This document shows positions 8,865 through 17,028 of a stretch of DNA of 64,000 nt, piece by piece; within the stretch, counting starts at the first letter, position 1, and the number at the start of each line of letters is the position of its first letter. The stretch is from Pandoraea sp. PE-S2T-3 (GTDB lineage Bacteria; Pseudomonadota; Gammaproteobacteria; Burkholderiales; Burkholderiaceae). A program made the position numbers and the translations under genes. The stretch lies in NCBI RefSeq assembly GCF_002179965.1, contig NZ_NGUQ01000014.1:489350-553349 (forward strand). The letters are read 5' to 3'. The notes under the pieces are model-generated. The model was not told the origin of the DNA and did not search any database. It worked only from the letters and a program-made list of their open reading frames with translations.

Positions 8865-9614
8865 ATGACCGAACCCGCTTCCCTCCCAGCCCTCACCACG
8901 GCGGCCGACGACACGTCCGGACGCGCCATCTACGTCATCGTGGCGCATCCGCGGTGGCGCGACTCACGCGTGAACCGCCGCCTGCTCGACGCCGCGCGCA
9001 GCATCACCGGCGTCGACGTCAACGACCTGTATTCGACCTATCCCGACTTCAGCATCGACGTGGCTGCCGAGCAGCAGCGCGTGGCGCGTGCCGACCTGAT
9101 CGTGCTCGTGCATCCGATCTACTGGTACAGCATGCCGCCGTTGCAAAAACTGTGGTTCGACGAGGTGCTCACGTGGGGCTGGGCGTATGGACACGACGGC
9201 CACGCGCTCGCCGGAAAGGATCTCTGGCTGGTGCCGAGCACGGGCGGCCCGCAGGCGAGCTACAGCGAGCAAGGCTACAACCAGCACGACTTTGCCGACT
9301 TTCTGCCGGCCTATGAGCAGACGGCACGTCTGTGCGGCATGCGCTTCCTGCCGCCACAGGTGTTTTACGGCGCGCGCCGCAGCGGCGACGCCGCGCTTGA
9401 CGCGCACGTGAGCGAATTCGCTGGTCGTCTGGCGACCTATCCGCAATGGCCGGAGCTGATCTCGATGGACGCCGCCCCCGAGTGCAGCGACATCCCCGAC
9501 AGCGACCGTCCGCGCTGCCCGCCGGACGTTTCGCCGCCTGCGCTGAGCGCACCGGCCACCGCTGACGCCGCCCCCGACACTGACACCGACGCACGTTCCG
9601 GGAGGGCCCTCTGA
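8865..9614 (+). CDS. kefF: KefF-like NAD(P)H quinone oxidoreductase, ancillary to KefC
   Basis: The protein (249 residues) has a flavodoxin-like fold at about 20-185. Recognisable blocks are YVIVAHPRWRDSRVNR at the N-terminus, HPIYWYSMPPLQKLW and GWAYGHDG in the middle, and PSTGGP for FMN binding. KefF proteins bind the cytosolic side of the KefC antiporter and are needed for its full activity; they also reduce quinones. The stop codon overlaps the kefC start (TGATG at 9612-9616), so the two are translationally coupled. The last 55 residues are a Pro/Ala/Asp-rich tail not found in the standard 176-residue E. coli KefF; I cannot assign a role to it. Confidence 0.9.
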   Translation: MTEPASLPALTTAADDTSGRAIYVIVAHPRWRDSRVNRRLLDAARSITGVDVNDLYSTYPDFSIDVAAEQQRVARADLIVLVHPIYWYSMPPLQKLWFDEVLTWGWAYGHDGHALAGKDLWLVPSTGGPQASYSEQGYNQHDFADFLPAYEQTARLCGMRFLPPQVFYGARRSGDAALDAHVSEFAGRLATYPQWPELISMDAAPECSDIPDSDRPRCPPDVSPPALSAPATADAAPDTDTDARSGRAL

Positions 9615-11500
9615 TGGAACACGTCCCGTCGTGGCTGCTCGCCAGCCTGATCTATCTCGCGGCAGCCGTCATCGTGGTGCCGCTCTCACGGGCGTTAGGG
9701 CTCGGCGCGATCATCGGTTATCTCGCTGCCGGCATCGCCATCGGCCCGTGGGGGTTGGGACTCGTCTCGCGTGTGGAAGACGTGCTGCACTTTGCCGAGT
9801 TCGGTGTGGTGCTCATGTTGTTTCTCGTCGGCTTGGAACTGGAGCCGCGCCGTCTGTGGAATTTGCGGCGGCCGATCTTCGGCTGGGGCTCCGCGCAGGT
9901 CATCGGCTGCGCGGTACTGCTGTTCTGCGCCGGCTTCGCACTCGGTGCGCCGTGGCGCATTGCACTCGTCGCGGCGCTCGGACTGGCGCTGTCGTCCACG
10001 GCAATTGCCTTGCAGGTGATGGCCGAGCGCAACCTGCTCGGCACCCCCAGCGGACAAGCCGGTTTCTCGATCCTGCTGTTTCAGGACGTCGCCGCCATCC
10101 CGATTCTTGCGCTGCTGCCGTTGCTCGCCAACTCGATCGACAGCCACGCGCTGACCGGCACCCAGCGTGCGCTCGAAGCCCTGAAAATCGTCGGCGTGAT
10201 CGCCGCCATCATTCTCGGTGGCCGGCTGGCGTTGCGGCCGCTGCTGCGCTGGATTGCCAACAGCAAGACCCCGGAAATCTTCACGGCTGCTGCGCTGCTG
10301 CTCGTCGTCGCCATTGCCGCGTTGATGCAGTGGGTCGGTTTGTCGATGGCATTGGGCGCGTTCCTCGCCGGGGTGCTGCTGGCAGAAAGCGAATACCGCC
10401 GCGAACTCGAAACCGACATCGAGCCGTTCAAGGGATTGCTGCTCGGGTTGTTCTTCATCGCCGTGGGCATGAGCATCGATTTCGGCGTGTTGTTTGCGCA
10501 GCCGCTGCGCATGCTGGCAGTGGTCGTCGGCTTCATGGCGGTGAAGGGGCTCGCGATCTACGGGTTGTCGCGCCTGATGAAGCTGCCGTATCAGGAGCGG
10601 CCGATCTTCACGCTGCTGCTGGCACAGGGCGGTGAATTCGCTTTCGTGGTGTTCCAGTCAGCAGGCCCGCAAGTCTTGCCGCCTGCCGTGTCGTCATTTT
10701 TGATTGGTGCCGTCGCGCTCTCGATGCTGATCTCGCCCCTGCTGCTGGTCGCCATCGACAAGTGGCTGCTGCCGCGCTACAGCCTCAAGGGTTCGCCGCG
10801 CATGGAAGAGATTGCCGAGCCGCAGACGGCGAGTGTGGTGATCTGCGGGTTTGGCCGCTACGGCCAGATCGTCGGGCGGGCGTTGATACCGCAAGGCGTG
10901 TCGGTGACGGTGCTCGATCATGATCCGGACACCATCGAGAGCCTGCGGCAGATTGGTTTTCGCGTGTTCTACGGCGATGCCACGCGGCTCGACCTGCTGC
11001 GCATCGCCGGTGTCGCCAATGCGCGTGCGGTAGTGGTCGCCGTCGACGATGTCGATCAGTCACTGGAGATCGTGGATCTGCTGCGTGAGCATTTTCCAGA
11101 GGTGCCGATCATCGCGCGGGCGCGCAACGTGGGGCATCTGTTCCAGTTGCGCGACCGGGGCGTGAAGCACATCGAGCGGGAAGTGTTCGAGTCGTCGCTT
11201 CGCAGCGCACGTTCGGTGCTGGAAGAACTCGGCTGGCCGGCCGCCGAAGCGCGCGAAGCGACCATGGCGTTCCGGCGCGGCAACATCAAACTGACCGACG
11301 AGATGTATCCGTTCTACCAGGACCGCAACAAGATGATTGCGAAGTCCAAGGAAGGCCGCCGTCAGTTCGAGGAGCAGATGACGCGCGAGCGCGAACAGCG
11401 CAAGGCGCAGCGGCAGGTCACGTTCGGCTGGGACGGCGACAAAGCGCCGGACATGACACCCACGCCGCCGGAAGCGCAAGAGAAAAGCGCTGGGCAATAA
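9614..11500 (+). CDS. kefC: Glutathione-gated potassium/proton antiporter KefC
   Basis: This inner-membrane protein of the CPA2 family exports potassium in exchange for protons when gated by glutathione adducts, which acidifies the cell during electrophile stress. Residues 1-385 form about 12 membrane segments, with family stretches GYLAAGIAIGPWGLGLV and FLAGVLLAESEYR. Residues from about 405 form the RCK/TrkA-N nucleotide-binding domain, with CGFGRYGQ at 411-418 and YGDATRLDLLRIAGV. The C-terminal 70 residues are charged. At 628 residues it is normal length. It directly overlaps kefF. With frmA and the GFA protein it adds to a glutathione/aldehyde-stress theme in this chromosome segment. Confidence 0.94.
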   Translation: MEHVPSWLLASLIYLAAAVIVVPLSRALGLGAIIGYLAAGIAIGPWGLGLVSRVEDVLHFAEFGVVLMLFLVGLELEPRRLWNLRRPIFGWGSAQVIGCAVLLFCAGFALGAPWRIALVAALGLALSSTAIALQVMAERNLLGTPSGQAGFSILLFQDVAAIPILALLPLLANSIDSHALTGTQRALEALKIVGVIAAIILGGRLALRPLLRWIANSKTPEIFTAAALLLVVAIAALMQWVGLSMALGAFLAGVLLAESEYRRELETDIEPFKGLLLGLFFIAVGMSIDFGVLFAQPLRMLAVVVGFMAVKGLAIYGLSRLMKLPYQERPIFTLLLAQGGEFAFVVFQSAGPQVLPPAVSSFLIGAVALSMLISPLLLVAIDKWLLPRYSLKGSPRMEEIAEPQTASVVICGFGRYGQIVGRALIPQGVSVTVLDHDPDTIESLRQIGFRVFYGDATRLDLLRIAGVANARAVVVAVDDVDQSLEIVDLLREHFPEVPIIARARNVGHLFQLRDRGVKHIEREVFESSLRSARSVLEELGWPAAEAREATMAFRRGNIKLTDEMYPFYQDRNKMIAKSKEGRRQFEEQMTREREQRKAQRQVTFGWDGDKAPDMTPTPPEAQEKSAGQ

Positions 11501-11614
11501 TCGACACAGCGCAACACGGCGCGCAGTGCAAGTCTGCGCGCTGCGTCCGCTATCTCACTATCCAGCGCATAAAGCCGCTTGTCGAACCACTGAACCGGGC
11601 GGCTTCATTGTGGC

Positions 11615-12040
11615 TTAATCGAACGGCTTGAAATGCCCGTCGGCCGGCACTTTGGCGTCGGTGCGCAGGCGTTCTTCGGCATCGGTGCCGGCCAACCCGC
11701 GATAGTAGAGATGCACGGCAATCGCGGCCGAATAGCGGCGAATTTCCACGAGCGTGAGGAAGGCGTGCGCGACCGACGTGAACATCAGATACGGCGACTC
11801 TTCTTCGATCAGGCCGGCGACCTGATGCAAGCCGTGGCGGTGAAGCACTTCGGCGAGTTCGTCGCGGCTGCGGTGCGTGGTGGCATCCGTGGCCGGGTAC
11901 ATCATGCGCAGCAAGACGAGCGGGTGCTCGGCGCACGCCAGCGACAGCGCCTGCACAACGGCGTGACTGTCCAGAGCCGTGGCCACGGCTTCACCTTCGG
12001 GACGATGCTGCGGAAAAAGTTGCTCAAGGGTCAACGTCAT
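11615..12040 (-). CDS. Conserved-looking hypothetical protein
   Basis: A 141-residue soluble protein with no signal peptide and a helical pattern. Features are a run LACAEHPLVLLRMMYPATD near residues 34-52 and a paired HRHGLHQVAGLIEEESPYL stretch. I recognise no domain. It stands alone between kefC and the ferritin-like gene on opposite strands. Coding character is supported by an uninterrupted frame with normal amino-acid composition; there is only a weak ribosome site before ATG 12040. Confidence 0.6.
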   Translation of the reverse strand: MTLTLEQLFPQHRPEGEAVATALDSHAVVQALSLACAEHPLVLLRMMYPATDATTHRSRDELAEVLHRHGLHQVAGLIEEESPYLMFTSVAHAFLTLVEIRRYSAAIAVHLYYRGLAGTDAEERLRTDAKVPADGHFKPFD

Positions 12041-12313
12041 GATGAGTCCAATGCAAAGAAGCTGAAAAACAGCGACAGCGGGCTCACCAGTCTAGTGAGC
12101 CCTTGACTCAGGATAAACGCTGCCGAGCGATAACGCGCGTTGCGTCAAACGAAACAATTACAGCATATTTCAAACGCACTTTTGACGGGTGGGCGTCTCA
12201 CTTACGCCGGGATTTCGTCTCGCATTCGCCCGCCGCGAACAGACAATTCTGCACGGCGCGTGCGTCATGCTTGATGGTATGATTTTTGCGAATGCAGACC
12301 TGACCGATACCTC

Positions 12314-13240
12314 ATGCGATATCCCGAACAGACGTCCGACGCGCAAACGATAGCCGTCGCTGAGGCCGAGGCAGACCACGTCATGCGCCATTGGCAATAC
12401 GAGGTCGATGGCCCGGTGGCAATTGGTTCGGACTCCCACAAGCAGATGTTTTGCCGCATGCTGCTGGCGTCTCACAACCCCTACAAGCCCGCCGTCATCG
12501 ACTGGCCGGCGCTTCCTCCCGACGCCCTCAAACGGCTGACCGCGCTGCCCATCTGGGACATCGCCGTGCAGACCGAGGGCCGCGCGTCCATTCGCGTGGC
12601 CACCTACGCGGCGACCATTCAAGATCCGTTATTACGCGAAGCCCTCGTCATGGATGGCGAGGAAGAAGCGCGTCACAAGGTGGTGTTGTCCAAGCTGGTG
12701 GAAGCCTACGGCATCGAGTTGGCTCCAGAGCCTCCGTATCCGCCGCCCGACGATCCCGAATGGGCATGGATGAAAACCGGCTTCAGCGAGTGCATCGACA
12801 GCTTCGTCGCGTTCGGGCTGTTCCGATCGGCCCAGCGTTCGGGCTATTTCCCCGAGGCTCTCGTGGAAACGTTCGAACCGGTGATTCAGGAGGAGGCACG
12901 CCACATCCTGTTCTTCGCGAACTGGGTGGCGTGGCATCGCCGCAACCTGCCGTTCTGGAAACGCCCATGGTTTTACGCGCGTGTCGTCGCCGTGTGGGTC
13001 ACGTTGATCTGGGACCGCATGGCGATCGCACGCGGCATCGACACCGACGGCGTGGCGCGCGATGCCAACTTCCCCGCGACCAGCACGGCCGAGATCGGTG
13101 AATCGCTGAAACCGCGCGACCTGATCGCGCTGTGTCTGGAGGAAGACGCGCGCCGCATGGACGGCTACGACAAGCGCCTGCTGCGCCCGACCTTCGTGCC
13201 GAAACTGGCGCGTCTGGCGCTGCGCTTCATGAAAGCCTGA
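12314..13240 (+). CDS. Ferritin-like di-iron protein
   Basis: A 308-residue cytosolic protein with a four-helix ferritin-like arrangement. Two carboxylate/histidine metal motifs are visible: EEEARH at residues 116-121 and EEARH at 193-197, with a further candidate ligand E88 in the helix before the first. This EXXH pairing is typical of di-iron oxidase/oxygenase-type ferritin-like proteins (the AurF/rubrerythrin-like broad superfamily). The substrate is unknown. The gene is monocistronic: a 273-base gap lies upstream and a strong terminator follows 30 bases after the stop. Confidence 0.8.
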   Translation: MRYPEQTSDAQTIAVAEAEADHVMRHWQYEVDGPVAIGSDSHKQMFCRMLLASHNPYKPAVIDWPALPPDALKRLTALPIWDIAVQTEGRASIRVATYAATIQDPLLREALVMDGEEEARHKVVLSKLVEAYGIELAPEPPYPPPDDPEWAWMKTGFSECIDSFVAFGLFRSAQRSGYFPEALVETFEPVIQEEARHILFFANWVAWHRRNLPFWKRPWFYARVVAVWVTLIWDRMAIARGIDTDGVARDANFPATSTAEIGESLKPRDLIALCLEEDARRMDGYDKRLLRPTFVPKLARLALRFMKA

Positions 13241-13269
13241 GGCCGTCGGCGCTTCGCCAAGCCCCAATG

Positions 13270-13299
13270 AAAAAAGCCGTCCCCAATGGGACGGCTTTT
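13270..13299. terminator. Bidirectional rho-independent terminator
   Basis: AAAAGCCGTCCC, a CAAT loop and GGGACGGCTTTT form a perfect 12-bp stem with A-tract and T-tract on either side. It can end both the ferritin-like gene from the left and the DUF4148 gene from the right. Confidence 0.92.
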
Positions 13300-13328
13300 C
13301 ACTTGATGCTGCGGGCGATACTGGCAGA

Positions 13329-13736
13329 TCAGCTGCCTTCGCTCACATTCAGTTCGCCGGCAGCGCGGGCGCGGGCGAGTTCTTGCTTGACGTCGGCACG
13401 CGAGACGCTCGGGCCTTGCGACACGACAATCGGGTAATCCACGTCGTTTTCTGCCATCAGGCCTTCGGCACGGGCTTGGGCCAGTTCGTTCTTCACTTCA
13501 GCGCGGCTCTTGGCCTCACCCGAAGCGACATACACCGGATAGTCGGCGTCGCCTTGGGGGATCAGACCGTTGGCGCGGGCTTGGGCCAGATCGGCCAGCA
13601 CGGCAGCGCGGGTCAGCGGCGCACCTTGCGAAGCGACGTCAGGGTAGTTGTTACCGTTTTCAACAGCGTAGCTGGAGGCGGCTCCGAACGAAGCGGCGGC
13701 GGCGATAAGGGCGATTGCGATGTTCTTGCGGTTCAT
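13329..13736 (-). CDS. DUF4148-type secreted protein of three 35-residue repeats
   Basis: A 135-residue protein with a signal peptide (1-24, ending SSYA). The rest is three repeats, each opening with a YP dipeptide at residues 31, 66 and 101, an exact 35-residue period. The repeat core reads roughly YP-V-S-G-x3-SRA-VK-ELA-ARA-G. DUF4148 proteins are small exported proteins abundant in Burkholderiales, usually with one or two units; their function is unknown. It has its own gene unit, with a ribosome site AGGAG near 13746 and the shared terminator at 13270-13299. Confidence 0.88.
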   Translation of the reverse strand: MNRKNIAIALIAAAASFGAASSYAVENGNNYPDVASQGAPLTRAAVLADLAQARANGLIPQGDADYPVYVASGEAKSRAEVKNELAQARAEGLMAENDVDYPIVVSQGPSVSRADVKQELARARAAGELNVSEGS

Positions 13737-13935
13737 GTTTGAAAACTCCTGTCAGTTGCGACGGCTTTGTTTTGTTAAAGCGCCGTCGATGGAAGGAAGT
13801 CTAGAACTCGCAAATGCAATGAAAAACGCGATATTTGTCCACGAACTATTGCGTGTTTCGATGAGAATCGCATGCCCGACATTGGTGCAAACCCTGAGAA
13901 ACCGCGCCCCGTAACGATCTCGGGGCGCGAGCGTC

Positions 13936-14880
13936 TCAGTTGGCCAGCGATGCGCCGAGGGCGTCGAGCAAGAAATGTGTGCCCCGCTCGCGCGAACCGG
14001 CGTCGTCGTAGCCGTCGAGAAACGCGCCTTGCTCCGTCATGACGAGTTGTGTGCCGCCGTCATGCGCGCGCAGTTCGATGGTGGCGAGCGACGCCGAGAT
14101 CTTGCGCGTGTCGAGGTGCATTTCATAGGCGTAGACCAGACGCGTATCGGTCACGACGTCGAAATACTGCGCATCGAACGTCGAGACCATGCCACCGGCC
14201 CAGCGCCCTTTCGAGTGCTCACGGCCACCGGGGCGCACATCCATCGAGCGCTCAAGCTGCGTGAAGCCCGCGCCGCCGGTGAACCACCGGTCCTTGGCTT
14301 CGCGCTCGGTCAGTGCCCGGAAGACGCGCGCCGGCGTCGCGGCATATTGCCGTTCGATACGGAATGTCGCGTGCACGACCGAACGATGCGAAGGCGCGTC
14401 CACATCGAAGCGGGTGACTTCGCGGGCGAGTTTGTCGAGCGTCTGCGCCCAGCCTTGGCTGGCACCGGCGGGCATCCATGCAAACGCCGGATCGACCACC
14501 GTATAGCGTTGCTCGACTTCAAGCCGCGTGCCCTCGGAGACATTGGCGAAACCCGCCGTCGTGTGGGCACGGAACAAGACATGCCCGGTGGCATCCGTCA
14601 CGTCCATCTCGATCACCAGCCGCACCGGCGCGTCGATTTCGGTGAAACGCCCGCGAATCCAGTGCGACTCGCCTTCGGGCGACTGCATCCGTAGTTCGAA
14701 AATACCGCCCACACGCGCATCGACCTGCGCTTCTGGAACGGTATAGCCCGTCGGACAAAACCAGCGTTTGACCGCTTCCGTCGTCGTCCAGGCCCGGAAC
14801 ACGGCATCGCTCGCGGCCGCGTAGGTGCGGCCGATCGTCATCGGTGGCAGGGGCGCCACGCCATCACTTGCTGTCCTCAT
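13936..14880 (-). CDS. Double SRPBCC (AHSA1/START-like) domain protein
   Basis: The ATG at 14880 follows AAGGAGAG and overlaps the last 17 bases of the arsR-type gene, so it is chosen over the longer frame from 14979. The 315-residue protein holds two complete AHSA1-type domains in tandem. The first, about 10-150, begins IGRTYAAASDAVFRAWTTTEAVKRWF. The second, about 170-310, begins with FRIERQYAATPARVFRAL. Such domains form a helix-grip fold with a hydrophobic pocket for small ligands. ArsR-SRPBCC gene pairs are common, usually with a single domain, so the fused pair is unusual. Ligand unknown. Confidence 0.87.
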   Translation of the reverse strand: MRTASDGVAPLPPMTIGRTYAAASDAVFRAWTTTEAVKRWFCPTGYTVPEAQVDARVGGIFELRMQSPEGESHWIRGRFTEIDAPVRLVIEMDVTDATGHVLFRAHTTAGFANVSEGTRLEVEQRYTVVDPAFAWMPAGASQGWAQTLDKLAREVTRFDVDAPSHRSVVHATFRIERQYAATPARVFRALTEREAKDRWFTGGAGFTQLERSMDVRPGGREHSKGRWAGGMVSTFDAQYFDVVTDTRLVYAYEMHLDTRKISASLATIELRAHDGGTQLVMTEQGAFLDGYDDAGSRERGTHFLLDALGASLAN

Positions 14881-15220
14881 GAATCTCTCCTTCGGGCGGC
14901 AGGCTGGCCAGATACTCGCCCAACCGGTCGAGATGGCCCTCCCACTCATGTCGGCGCTGGTTGATCCATCGCTCTGCAAGACTCAGCGCCTGAGGTTCGA
15001 TCCGGCACGTACGCACACGGCCGGCCTTTTCCGTTCGCACCAGTCCCGCGCCCTCAAGCACGGCAAGGTGCTGCATGACCGCCTGTAGCGACATCGCCAG
15101 CGGCTGCGCCAACGCACTCACCGACGCGGGCCCCTGCGCCAGGCGCACGAGCATGGCGCGGCGGGAAGTGTCGGCCAGCGCCTGAAACGTCAGATCGAGA
15201 GTGTTGTCATGGTCAAGCAT
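14864..15220 (-). CDS. ArsR-family winged-helix regulator
   Basis: A 118-residue protein spanning one winged helix. Visible are the N-terminal FQALADTSRRAMLVRLAQGP stretch, recognition-helix region SALAQPLAMSLQAVMQHLAVLEGAGLV and wing RVRTCRIEP. No CXC metal motif is present, so it is not an arsenic or cadmium sensor. It belongs with the ArsR proteins encoded upstream of SRPBCC genes. I start it at ATG 15220 rather than the longer frame at 15259. Its end overlaps the SRPBCC gene start, so the two are coupled. Confidence 0.9.
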   Translation of the reverse strand: MLDHDNTLDLTFQALADTSRRAMLVRLAQGPASVSALAQPLAMSLQAVMQHLAVLEGAGLVRTEKAGRVRTCRIEPQALSLAERWINQRRHEWEGHLDRLGEYLASLPPEGEIHEDSK

Positions 15221-15306
15221 GTGCTTGAGTATAGTCGCGCAAAATAGTAAAGCAAGCACTTTAGTATCAAAGGCTTGCGAAGGCGGAAAACCGTCTCAGG
15301 TGATGC

Positions 15307-16221
15307 TCAGGTGATGATGTGGTGATCGCCGCGCTCGCGCAGCTTCGCGGTGTGCTGGCGGTGCAGGATCTCGCGCAGCGATTGCTCGGTGGTGTCGGAC
15401 ATCGCGTCGAGCGCGAGGTCGTTGGGTTCGAGCCCGAACGGCTCTTCGATCTCGGCGCTCACCGCTTCGAGGGCGAAGAACGTGTACGAGATGAATGCCA
15501 CGATAACCGGCGTCATGAGCCCGATCGAGTCGACCAGACCGAACGGCAGCAGCACGCTGTAGAGATACGTCACGCGGTGCAGGATCACGCCGTACGTGAA
15601 CGGGATCGGTGTCGAGGCAATACGCTCGCAGCCGCCGATGGCTTCACCAAGCCGGTCGAGGTGCATCTCCATGACCTGCGCAAGCGGCGCGTCGATCTGG
15701 CCCTTCAGCCGGCGCTCACGCAACCACTCGCCCGCCATCAGCAGAATGGTGATCGGCTTGAATTGCTTGCGCATCAGGCACTTCACGTCTTCCGGGCTGA
15801 GCAGGCGCTCGAAGTCCGCCCGCGGGTCCGTGCCGCGCAACTGGTGGCGCATGCCGTGCACGAAGGCGATCAGGTAGGCCACGAAACGCGGCGAATCCGA
15901 GGTGTCCGAGACCAGCGTCATCGACTGGCGGGCAAGTGCACGCGTCTCATTGAGCACACTGCCCCACAGCACGCGGGCTTCCCAATAGCGGGCATAGCTC
16001 GTGGTGTTACGAAAACCGAGAAAGATCGCGAGCGTGATACCGATGAGCGAGAACGGCACAAACGTGAGCGGAATCTTCCACTCGAACACACGGCCGTGCG
16101 CCACGGTGACGACAATCGAAATGATCGTGGTGAAGATGAGCTGCGTGGCGATCTTGGGCACGATCGAGCCGCGCACGACGAAAAGCATGCGCAGCCAATG
16201 CAGATTGGGACGGACGATCAT
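15307..16221 (-). CDS. Bestrophin/UPF0187-family ion channel
   Basis: A 304-residue membrane protein of the bacterial bestrophin family (YneE type), homologous to eukaryotic chloride channels; bacterial members studied conduct cations. It has the family pattern MIVRPNLHWLRMLF at the start, then LGFRNTTSYARYWEARVLWG near residues 70-90. The acidic motif EIEEPFGLEPNDLALD near 260-275 is the best match to the family signature. ATG 16221 sits where the family usually begins; the frame continues upstream to a TTG at 16323, but that stretch resembles no bestrophin. Confidence 0.9.
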   Translation of the reverse strand: MIVRPNLHWLRMLFVVRGSIVPKIATQLIFTTIISIVVTVAHGRVFEWKIPLTFVPFSLIGITLAIFLGFRNTTSYARYWEARVLWGSVLNETRALARQSMTLVSDTSDSPRFVAYLIAFVHGMRHQLRGTDPRADFERLLSPEDVKCLMRKQFKPITILLMAGEWLRERRLKGQIDAPLAQVMEMHLDRLGEAIGGCERIASTPIPFTYGVILHRVTYLYSVLLPFGLVDSIGLMTPVIVAFISYTFFALEAVSAEIEEPFGLEPNDLALDAMSDTTEQSLREILHRQHTAKLRERGDHHIIT

Positions 16222-16523
16222 GGCGGCAAATGGCGCTCGCAAGCGCTCAGGACAGGCTGTGGGGGGAGCCAATTCGCGGGCATCATACGCCCCTGCCCCG
16301 CGTCCGGCAACGATTTCCGGCAATTTCTACCCAGCCGGTGGCGACCGTCCGGCGGGCATGTCCGCCAACGCTGCCGCGCCAGAACGGTGCCGCCCCGGCA
16401 CCTGCGTCACATTGCCGCGGCTGAAATGGTTGCAACCGAATGCAACATCGCTACCCGCCGCGTGCGCCTCTCGCGAGAATGCAACTGCGCCGTCTTGGCG
16501 TGTACAAGTGCTCAATAACGATC
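16222..16523. other. Divergent intergenic region, about 300 bases
   Basis: This is the shared upstream region of the bestrophin gene (left) and the lipoprotein gene (right). I see no gene. The only patterns are a GTTGCAAC palindrome with a further TGCAA copy around 16430-16445. No clear promoter hexamers are visible. Confidence 0.4.
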
Positions 16524-16925
16524 ATGAATCCACATCGCACTCAGGGTAAGTCTCGCGGCTTGGCCGCTCTCGCACTGGTCGCCGGCCTCGCCGGCGTGGT
16601 TGGCACGCTGTCTGGCTGCGTCGTCGAGCCCCCTCGCCCCGCGCCTGCCGCGCGCGTCGTGGTCGAGCAAGACCCGCATACCGTGGCCGTGCAACGTCGC
16701 GAGCAGATCGACCGGCGCATCGGCAACGAATCGCGCGACATCGACAACCACGTGAACCAAGGCTATTACCCGCCGCCGCGCGGCTACGAGCTGCATCGCC
16801 GGCTCGATGCCATCGCGCAGGAAGCGCGCGATATGGCGGCCCAGCACGGTGGCGGCTTGTCGGGTGACGAGCAGCGCGCGCTCAATCAGGAACTCGATCA
16901 ACTGCATCACATGATTGCCGGCTGA
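16524..16925 (+). CDS. Small putative lipoprotein
   Basis: A 133-residue protein whose signal peptide ends in a lipobox, LSGC, near residue 32. The mature part is Arg/Glu/Gln-rich and helical, with the stretch QRREQIDRRIGNESRDIDNH and a short PPPRGYELHRRLDAIAQEAR. I start it at ATG 16524 rather than the upstream frame start, because the signal peptide then begins with the basic region PHRTQGKSR. It is probably anchored in the envelope. No family recognised. A terminator follows. Confidence 0.75.
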   Translation: MNPHRTQGKSRGLAALALVAGLAGVVGTLSGCVVEPPRPAPAARVVVEQDPHTVAVQRREQIDRRIGNESRDIDNHVNQGYYPPPRGYELHRRLDAIAQEARDMAAQHGGGLSGDEQRALNQELDQLHHMIAG

Positions 16926-16969
16926 TCTGCGGGAAGCGCCCCGCTTTACCGGTCGAACGCTCGTATGAC

Positions 16970-17005
16970 AAAACGCCCGATGGCTGCCAAGCCGTCGGGC
17001 GTTTT
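16970..17005. terminator. Bidirectional rho-independent terminator
   Basis: AAAACGCCCGA with an inner GGC pairs to GCC and TCGGGCGTTTT around a TGCCAA loop. It ends the lipoprotein gene from the left and mmsB from the right. Confidence 0.9.
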
Positions 17006-17028
17006 ATCTTGATAACGCACGGCCGTCG

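Noticed and set aside
11519..11541. Hairpin GCGCGCAG/CTGCGCGC after kefC
   Set aside because: Only 8 bp and no T-run, so I do not call it a terminator.
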